The notes beneath the pieces were generated by a model. The model made no database searches and was not told where the DNA came from. It saw nothing but the letters and a program-made list of their open reading frames with translations. Positions 17,318-22,130 of a stretch of DNA of 22,130 bases are shown here, piece after piece. Every line of letters starts with the position of its first letter. Positions within the stretch are counted from its first letter, which is position 1. Both the position numbers and the translations under genes were made by a program. Where the stretch lies: contig JAFYCU010000209.1 in assembly GCA_017545095.1 (NCBI GenBank), positions 1 through 22,130 on the forward strand, written 5' to 3'. The DNA is from Muribaculaceae bacterium. Its GTDB lineage: Bacteria > Bacteroidota > Bacteroidia > Bacteroidales > Muribaculaceae.

Positions 17318-18877
17318 ATGAGAAATTTACTGAAATATCGTTTCGCGGCTGTGGCAGCTGGCTTGATGCTGTGGATGGCAGCTGCGGGACAGGTGGATGT
17401 GCACTGGCAGGCTGGAGCTACCGTGAACAGCGGTAGCGGTGCGCTGGCTCCCTACCACATAGCGTCGCTGCGCGGTGGCACCGTCACGCAGCAGCACTCC
17501 ACCCTGCTTCACGCAGGCATTGCCCACGAACTCGACACCACACAACGCCTGAGCTGGGGAGCCGGCATGGAACTGTGGGGCGGATGGGCCTCAAGTGCCG
17601 CCTACAGCAAATATGACCAAATGCATTCATCGTTGACCTCGCCGCTATCGACCACCCACAACGAGCATCCGGCACGCGCATGGGTGCAACAGGCTTGGGC
17701 CGAGGGCAAGTGGCGCGGCGTGCGGCTCACTTTGGGGGCCAAGCACGCAGGGTCGCCGCTGCTCAACGATGACCTCACTAGCGGCGACCTCACACGCAGC
17801 GGCAACGCACGGCCCATGGTGGGCGTAAGCGGAGGGTTTGTCAATTTCCAAACCGTGCCGTTCACCCATGGCTGGCTGCAGGTGAACGGCGAGGTGGGTT
17901 ACTACAAGCCCGGCGACAACCAATGGCTGGAGCACCACTACAACTACTACAACCATTTCCTCACCACCGGCTGGTGGATGAACTACAAGAACCTATACTT
18001 TCGCTCGCATCCCCAGAAGCCGCTCGTGGTGACCATAGGTATGCAGGCGGCCTGCCAGTTCGGCGGCACCAACGTGACCTATGTGAACGGCACGGCCACC
18101 AATCGCGTGGAGCAGAAAGCCAATGCCGAGGCATTTCTCAAGGCTTTGATACCCGGTCATGGCGGGTCGCACGTGGGCGACAAGGTGTTCTTCGAGGGCA
18201 ATCATTTAGGCTCTTGGGACTTGTTGCTCGACTACCGCCTGCGCGGCGGCACACACCTGCGGGCCTATTGCCAGAAGCCGTGGGAAGACGGGTCGGGCAT
18301 CGGGCTGCGCAACGGCTTCGACGGCCTGTGGGGCGTGGAATGGCGGGCGGCACAACCCGGCTGGGTGACTGGCGCTGTGGTGGAATACCTCGACCTCACC
18401 AACCAAGGCGGCCCCATCCACTGGGCACCGGCCGACCACGAGAACACCACCATCACCACACCGGTGACCGGCATGGACAACTATTATAACAACTATGCCT
18501 ACAATGGCTACCACAATCGTGGTATGGCCATCGGAACGCCCATGACGCGCAGTCCGCTCTACAACCGCGACGGTCACCTGCACTTCGACCACACGGTGCT
18601 GCGCGGCGTGCACTTCGCCCTTCGCGGCCAGCTGTCGCCACAGCTCAGCTACCGCGCCAAGGCCAGCTGGCGGCGCTCGTGGGGCACCCTGGAGCAGTCC
18701 ATCCCCCACATCGATGCCACCTCGCTCATGGTCGAGGCCACCTACACACCCGCCAACGTGCCAGGGCTGGAATGTACCGCACAGCTGGCCCTCGACCGCG
18801 GCAAGCTCTTCGGCAACAACGTGGGCGCACTGCTCAACATCACCTACCACGGCAACTTCACACTGACCCAGAAATGA
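17318..18877 (+). CDS. Capsule assembly Wzi family outer-membrane protein
   Basis: 519 residues with a signal peptide (about 1-25, AAAGQ before VDVHW). The rest is rich in aromatic-alternating beta strands typical of an outer-membrane barrel. Landmarks of the Bacteroidetes Wzi-like family include the opening region with A.Y..AS.RGGT, LGAKH.GSPL, a central YYKPGDNQWLEHHYNYYNH stretch, LLDYRLRGG and the C-terminal strands ending NITYHGNFTLTQK. In Escherichia coli, Wzi is a barrel that helps attach capsule to the cell surface; Bacteroidetes members are about this length and assumed to act similarly. It has its own promoter in the repeat array and is followed by a terminator, so it seems to be expressed alone. 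No other capsule gene is in the window. Family assignment is by recognition of layout and is fairly secure; the exact polysaccharide is unknown. Confidence 0.75.
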   Translation: MRNLLKYRFAAVAAGLMLWMAAAGQVDVHWQAGATVNSGSGALAPYHIASLRGGTVTQQHSTLLHAGIAHELDTTQRLSWGAGMELWGGWASSAAYSKYDQMHSSLTSPLSTTHNEHPARAWVQQAWAEGKWRGVRLTLGAKHAGSPLLNDDLTSGDLTRSGNARPMVGVSGGFVNFQTVPFTHGWLQVNGEVGYYKPGDNQWLEHHYNYYNHFLTTGWWMNYKNLYFRSHPQKPLVVTIGMQAACQFGGTNVTYVNGTATNRVEQKANAEAFLKALIPGHGGSHVGDKVFFEGNHLGSWDLLLDYRLRGGTHLRAYCQKPWEDGSGIGLRNGFDGLWGVEWRAAQPGWVTGAVVEYLDLTNQGGPIHWAPADHENTTITTPVTGMDNYYNNYAYNGYHNRGMAIGTPMTRSPLYNRDGHLHFDHTVLRGVHFALRGQLSPQLSYRAKASWRRSWGTLEQSIPHIDATSLMVEATYTPANVPGLECTAQLALDRGKLFGNNVGALLNITYHGNFTLTQK

Positions 18878-18897
18878 CGAGCTCATGGCCTCCCCAT

Positions 18898-18919
18898 ACC
18901 CCTCCTTAGGAGGGGTTTA
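18898..18919 (+). terminator. Terminator after the Wzi-family gene
   Basis: A perfect 8-bp stem (ACCCCTCC 18898-18905 with GGAGGGGT 18909-18916) has a TTA loop and a short T run. It starts 20 bases after the stop. Confidence 0.75.
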
Positions 18920-18996
18920 CCAAGCTACCACAAAGTTCCCATCGTTCCCTATAATCCCCTTGAAATATGAAACCCCATCCCAAAGGCCCAAGAATT

Positions 18997-19017
18997 AAGA
19001 AGCAAGAAGCAAGAAGC
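18997..19017. repeat. AAGAAGC triplicate before the lipoprotein gene
   Basis: Three exact 7-bp copies at 18997-19003, 19004-19010 and 19011-19017, directly before the preferred start codon at 19021. This is a purine-rich intergenic short repeat. Confidence 0.8.
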
Positions 19018-19020
19018 AAA

Positions 19021-19482
19021 ATGCGACTATTGAGCTGCGCATTGCGGCACTATGCTTTGAGCATTAAATCCAGTGCATTGTGCATTGTGTGCATCGCCTT
19101 GTGGTTGGCATCGACCAGCTGCACGCGCAATGGCGGTGACATAGGCATATGGTTCGGCACCTGGGCCATCGACTCGGTGACCGTCGACGGGCAAAAGAGC
19201 GAGTTGGACCCGTTGGGTCACGGCACGGCCTACTACCTGCAATTCCAGCGTTCGGTGGTGTGCCTGCGCTACACCGACACACTGCACAACGGCGGCGAGA
19301 GCTACGGCAACTGGGCCGAAGAGAGCGGCACCATGACCATCGCCTTCGATGCCCACAACTACGACGTGAGCCTCATGCCCCAGCAAGCCACCTACACCAT
19401 CACCACCACCGGTAAGCACGCCGAACTGCGCCACACACCCAGCGAAGGCCACCAGCAGGTGTATTACCTCACCAAGCAATAG
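19021..19482 (+). CDS. Small lipoprotein, possibly lipocalin-like
   Basis: 153 residues from the ATG at 19021. An ATG at 18967 is in frame but adds 18 charged residues encoded by the intergenic repeat, so the inner start is preferred. The N-terminus has basic residues, a hydrophobic stretch (about 19-30) and a lipobox-like ASTSC with Cys34, giving a lipid-anchored envelope protein. After the Cys, GIWFGTWAIDSVTVDG, a strand-rich middle with YYLQFQRSVVCLRY, NWAEESGTMTI and a final QVYYLTKQ suggest a small beta-barrel of the lipocalin-like type common in Bacteroidales (W..G.W..D). Substrate unknown. It follows the Wzi-family terminator and converges on the minus-strand ATPase/nuclease gene with a 26-bp gap. 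The signal peptide's coding DNA looks repeat-derived. Real gene likely; lipocalin call tentative. Confidence 0.7.
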   Translation: MRLLSCALRHYALSIKSSALCIVCIALWLASTSCTRNGGDIGIWFGTWAIDSVTVDGQKSELDPLGHGTAYYLQFQRSVVCLRYTDTLHNGGESYGNWAEESGTMTIAFDAHNYDVSLMPQQATYTITTTGKHAELRHTPSEGHQQVYYLTKQ

Positions 19483-19508
19483 CTATTCTCCACCGCAAGG
19501 CTCATAGC

Positions 19509-21068
19509 TCACCGCTCCACAACGGCCCAATCGGCAATGTTGCGGATAGCATCGTCGAGCCGCACGGCCACAAGCACCGTTGGTCGCGAATCGGCAGCAT
19601 AGGCTTCGGCATAGCGGCGGCTCTCCATCTGACGCTCAGCAGCTGCCAGCGTGCTGCGCTTAAACTCGAAGATATAAACACGCTTGACAGTCTCAAGAGC
19701 CAAGTCGATACGACCCTTGCAGGTGGGCTGCTCGATGTGCATCGCCAAACCGCTGATTTTAAACGCCACGGCTATCAGATTGCGGTAGTTGAGCTCCAGC
19801 ACACGCTCATCGCCACTCTCCATTGGTGCCGACGCGATGATTCCCTTGAGGATTTCCATCATGCCATCAACGTCTCCATTCTGCGCACTGGTGTAAATGC
19901 GGTCGGCGATGGCAGTCACCTCATCGGTGTGAATGCGCGTATACACGGGCAAGATGTCGGCCGTGAGCGTCTCGCTCACTTCCTCGTTAGGAATGCCCAA
20001 GATAAAGCGCCGACGGTGTGTGTCAAAGTCCTTGATGGTGAGATAACCCGTCTGATAAAGGGCGGCAATGGTGTTGTCGTTATTGTCGAGCGTGCTCAGG
20101 TCTTTCTCGGTAGCCACGATGTGATGGTCCAGCACGGTGAGGTCGAGCTGCCTGTCACGCAGCATCTTAATCAGAAAGGTGGGCGTGCCGCCAAGCGACC
20201 AGCTGATGCCGAATTTCAATTCATCGAGCGAGTTGAAAATGCTCCAAGGATTGTAGAGCTGTTCCCCCATTTCACTGAAGCGATAGCCATCATACATACG
20301 CTGTAACTCATCGTAGGCCTTCTGCTTAGACATGCTGTATTTGTCGGCCAACCGCTGCACGTCGGTATCGAAATAGTGGTGAAGTTCGCGCTCACTGATG
20401 CCGCAAATCTCGCTGTAGTCGTCGCGCATACTGATGTCGATGAGGTTGTTCAAATCGCTGAACACGCTCATTTTCGAAAAACGGCTCACACCGGTTAGCA
20501 TGGCAAAGCGGATATGCTCGTCACATGACTTAAGCGTGCCGTAAAAGCCTTTGAGAATAGCCCTCATCTCTTCCTGCAAATCGGCCTTGCCGTGTTCCAC
20601 ATTGGAAATGATGGGTTTGTCGTACTCATCGATGAGAACGACCACACGCTTGCCCGTGAGCGTGTGAATGCTCTTGAGGATATGCCTGAAGCGCGGCCCA
20701 GGTTGCTGCGCTTGTTGTTCGATTTGGTACTGCTTTTCCCACTCAAGCATCTGGCTGTTAAGCAAATCCATCAGTCCGATTGAACTTTCGCGATAGTTGC
20801 CGTTGTTCAAGTCGAGCCGCAACACGGGATATTTATTCCACGCTGTCTCCAGCTTTTCCAAGGCCAAACCACCGAACAATTCACTGCGCCCCAAGAAGTA
20901 GGCCTCGAGGGTTGAGAGCAACAACGATTTGCCAAACCGACGCGGACGACTCAGGAAAAAGGACTTGCCGCTGTTGGCAAGACGATAAACCATAGCAGTC
21001 TTGTCAACATAGACGTAACCCTCCTCGATAATTTCCGAAAACGTCTGTATGCCAATGGGATATTTCAT
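19509..21068 (-). CDS. AAA-ATPase-like protein with C-terminal PD-(D/E)XK nuclease domain
   Basis: 519 residues from the ATG at 21068. A frame extension to 21104 adds 12 residues, but MKYPIGIQTFSEIIEEGYVYVDKT is the conserved family start. The N-terminal half is the AAA-ATPase-like domain (PF09820 type): P-loop-like SRPRRFGKS at about 42-50, Walker B VVVLIDEYDKP at about 160-170 and the family LTGVSRFSK motif. The C-terminal part carries a PD-(D/E)XK-type site (PF08011, DUF1703 type): GRID and then IFEFK near residues 460-480, matching D...ExK. These genes occur in many copies in Bacteroidales genomes. Their biological role is not established; mobile or conflict-related nuclease activity is often supposed. 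A clean promoter lies upstream, next to a transposase remnant. No truncation is visible. Confidence 0.88.
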   Translation of the reverse strand: MKYPIGIQTFSEIIEEGYVYVDKTAMVYRLANSGKSFFLSRPRRFGKSLLLSTLEAYFLGRSELFGGLALEKLETAWNKYPVLRLDLNNGNYRESSIGLMDLLNSQMLEWEKQYQIEQQAQQPGPRFRHILKSIHTLTGKRVVVLIDEYDKPIISNVEHGKADLQEEMRAILKGFYGTLKSCDEHIRFAMLTGVSRFSKMSVFSDLNNLIDISMRDDYSEICGISERELHHYFDTDVQRLADKYSMSKQKAYDELQRMYDGYRFSEMGEQLYNPWSIFNSLDELKFGISWSLGGTPTFLIKMLRDRQLDLTVLDHHIVATEKDLSTLDNNDNTIAALYQTGYLTIKDFDTHRRRFILGIPNEEVSETLTADILPVYTRIHTDEVTAIADRIYTSAQNGDVDGMMEILKGIIASAPMESGDERVLELNYRNLIAVAFKISGLAMHIEQPTCKGRIDLALETVKRVYIFEFKRSTLAAAERQMESRRYAEAYAADSRPTVLVAVRLDDAIRNIADWAVVER

Positions 21069-21119
21069 AACAATCAACAATTTGGACTTCTGGTGACTAA
21101 TCACACATCAATCACACGG

Positions 21120-21150
21120 CAAATTTACGACAATTCTTCCGTTTTGCAAA
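21120..21150 (-). promoter_or_regulatory. Bacteroidetes-type promoter of the ATPase/nuclease gene
   Basis: Read on the minus strand: TTTG at 21150-21147, exactly 19 bases, then TAAATTTG at 21127-21120. The predicted start near 21113 gives a leader of about 45 bases. Confidence 0.8.
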
Positions 21151-21175
21151 AAAAGGCATCTTTTTTATGATCAGG

Positions 21176-21588
21176 TTATCCGCAATCGCCCGAAAGGCCT
21201 GTTATTATCTTTGATTTGTATAGCTGGTGTTCGAATGTGGGTCTGTAGCTGACGGCGCAAACCATGAGCCTGTCAAAAAGCCTGTCACCAAAGTACTTTC
21301 TGTTGAACTTGTAGCAGAACTCATCGAGATACCGTTGCAGGTACTTTCCCTTCACGCCATGATACATGTAGTCGAGTAGTTTTTTGCGTTGCCTATGGCC
21401 ACATGCACCCATGGCAGCACCTTGGCCGCGTCCTCTCCCGGTATGGTTTGAATGTCAGGGTCATCGACCACCTGCGACAGCCGCCTGTGGCCTCCGGCAT
21501 TGTCCGCCGTCACAGCCGTCCCGCCGTCCACGGCCTGTTCCACGCCGGCGTTTATCGTTGCGGCGCTCAGGTCTTCAATGACCTGCAT
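21176..21588 (-). pseudogene. IS1595/ISXO2-like transposase remnant, 5'-truncated and frameshifted
   Basis: Two overlapping minus-strand frames make up the C-terminal part of a DDE transposase. The first (21588-21352) reads MQVIEDLSAATINAG, TADNAGGHRRL and LPWVHVAIGNAK. The second (in frame to 21176) continues LLDYMYHGVKGKYLQRYLDE and FCYKFNRKYFGDRLFDRLM. This matches the IS1595/ISXO2 pattern of an Asp-bearing TD...GY/GH segment, then LPWVH..I.N.K, a YHG motif and KYLQRYLDEF.Y.FNRR. The frames meet at a run of six A (minus strand 21385-21380); one extra A, or a -1 slip, would join them. The N-terminal half, including zinc ribbon and first catalytic Asp, is absent, so the element is dead. No terminal inverted repeats found. 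The 5' edge abuts the small lipoprotein near 21589-21594. Confidence 0.8.
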
Positions 21589-21605
21589 CTTGGTTAGTTT
21601 TATTG

Positions 21606-21740
21606 ATGGCCGTTATGTTTGGTATGGCCTTTGTTTCTTGCACAGGCAATGCTGACAAGACTGTTGTTAATAATGATTCTGACTCTGTCATTGTAGATAC
21701 CGTTATGGTTGATACTACAGTGGTTGACACAGTGAAGTAA
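21606..21740 (+). CDS. Small lipoprotein, start region lost at the transposase junction
   Basis: The frame from ATG 21606 gives 44 residues: MAVMFGMAFVSC followed by an acidic/Val-rich tail (NNDSDSVIVDT, then VDTTVVDTVK). The frame is open upstream to 21582 and reads LVLLMAVMFGMAFVSC from 21594, which is a lipoprotein signal peptide lacking only its MKK-like start. Tiny lipoproteins with DTVVVDTV-type tails are frequent in Bacteroidales and their role is unknown. Because DNA before about 21594 belongs to the transposase remnant, the native start codon, leader and promoter seem to be missing. Translation from the internal ATG would lack the positive n-region, so the product may be unexported or unmade. 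It is therefore either a relic or a gene rescued by the internal ATG. A hairpin follows 21 bases after the stop. Confidence 0.6.
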   Translation: MAVMFGMAFVSCTGNADKTVVNNDSDSVIVDTVMVDTTVVDTVK

Positions 21741-21761
21741 GAAAATTATTAATCTTTAAAT

Positions 21762-21789
21762 TAACTTACAGCTTGGCAACTGTAAGTTA
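21762..21789 (+). terminator. Hairpin after the truncated lipoprotein gene
   Basis: A 10-bp stem (TAACTTACAG 21762-21771 with CTGTAAGTTA 21780-21789) has an 8-base loop. Position suggests the former gene's terminator, but only TAT follows. Confidence 0.6.
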
Positions 21790-22006
21790 TATGCCTCTAT
21801 AGTATAAAGGTCATTACGCATGATTTGTAATCTTGAAATTTCTGTTCAATTCAGAATAGAGGCTCCAATAAATGCAGTTACCAATCGTTAGACGAACAAC
21901 CCATTCGGGTAGGAACATTTCAACATTTATTAAGCTACTTGGCTCAACGTTTTGGTAATTGTCTAATATTAGAACTGATTCGTCTGATTCTAGTATTGTG
22001 TAACGT
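21790..22006. other. AT-rich intergenic stretch without a convincing gene
   Basis: No supported reading frame or promoter found. GCCTCTAT (21793-21800) and ATAGAGGC (21856-21863) form an 8-bp inverted pair 55 bases apart. The right part probably includes the end of the IS630-like element, but I could not identify its terminal repeat. Confidence 0.5.
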
Positions 22007-22130
22007 CTAATTCTTTAATTCGATTTCAGGATATAGGTGCTTTAGCTTGATTCTGGCGTCATCCACCTTGAACTGCCAATTGACTCCCGTTTGCCTATTA
22101 TTCCTGTCCCTGCACCAGGCTTGTGCCTCC
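22007..22130 (-). CDS. IS630-like transposase, C-terminal end (partial)
   Basis: The last 40 codons of a minus-strand frame running out of the window; stop at 22009-22007. The sequence WCRDRNNRQTGVNWQF, then DDARIKLKHLYP, is the typical C-terminal end of IS630-family transposases (W..ERN, then NWQFTTEDARIKL..LYP). The DDE catalytic region lies beyond the right edge, so intactness cannot be judged. Confidence 0.7.
   Translation of the reverse strand, partial: EAQAWCRDRNNRQTGVNWQFKVDDARIKLKHLYPEIELKN

Noticed and set aside
19737..20306. 189-codon plus-strand frame inside the ATPase/nuclease gene
   Set aside because: It is antisense to a recognisable conserved protein and has no family features or promoter.
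21141..21172. A6/T6 hairpin (AAAAAA GGCATC TTTTTT) as a terminator for the transposase remnant
   Set aside because: The stem is only A:T pairs and overlaps the -33 region of the downstream promoter; too weak to call.
21793..21863. GCCTCTAT / ATAGAGGC inverted pair as IS ends
   Set aside because: It is only 8 bp, the enclosed 55 bases hold nothing recognisable, and no target duplication was seen.

Overview
The window looks like chromosomal DNA of a gut or oral Bacteroidales, most likely Prevotellaceae or Muribaculaceae. The grounds are Bacteroidetes-type promoters (TTG, about 19 bp, TAnnTTTG) with no Shine-Dalgarno sites, BspA-type leucine-rich repeat and Ig-like surface proteins, C-terminal dockerin-type repeats on secreted proteins, a Wzi-family capsule protein, an AAA-ATPase-like/PD-(D/E)XK protein and Bacteroidales-style intergenic short repeats. 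Genus cannot be fixed from the sequence alone.

Layout. Positions 1-3057 hold the 3' part of a large surface protein (LRR, four Ig-like repeats, LRR, OB-like domain, sorting-type C-terminus), closed by a terminator. Positions 3203-16752 hold four tandem, same-strand paralogues of about 1,090 residues. Each has a signal peptide, a short conserved linker, a propeller-like region, Fn3-like sandwiches, two jelly-roll (choice-of-anchor J-like) regions and a terminal two-repeat dockerin. The first three are 64-65 bp apart and separated by hairpins. The fourth follows a 17-bp-stem terminator and has its own promoter. Positions 16753-17317 are non-coding and densely structured: hairpins, a 55-bp tandem repeat and a 3.5-copy array of about 83 bp whose units combine a promoter with a terminator-like hairpin. 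The last unit supplies the promoter of the Wzi-family gene (17318-18877). A small lipoprotein (19021-19482) and a convergent AAA-ATPase-like/PD-(D/E)XK gene (19509-21068, minus) follow. The right end (21176-22130) is mobile-element debris: a frameshifted, 5'-truncated IS1595/ISXO2-like transposase that abuts a decapitated small lipoprotein gene, and the C-terminal end of an IS630-like transposase leaving the window.

How the genes may work together. The first 17 kb appears to encode exported, multidomain adhesive or binding proteins. The dockerins suggest docking to a partner that is not in this window. The Wzi-family protein points to capsule or surface-polysaccharide assembly. No classical metabolic or defence operon is visible. 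The most unusual structures are the promoter/hairpin array, the tandem dockerin family with two dockerin subtypes, and the shared breakpoint between transposase remnant and lipoprotein.
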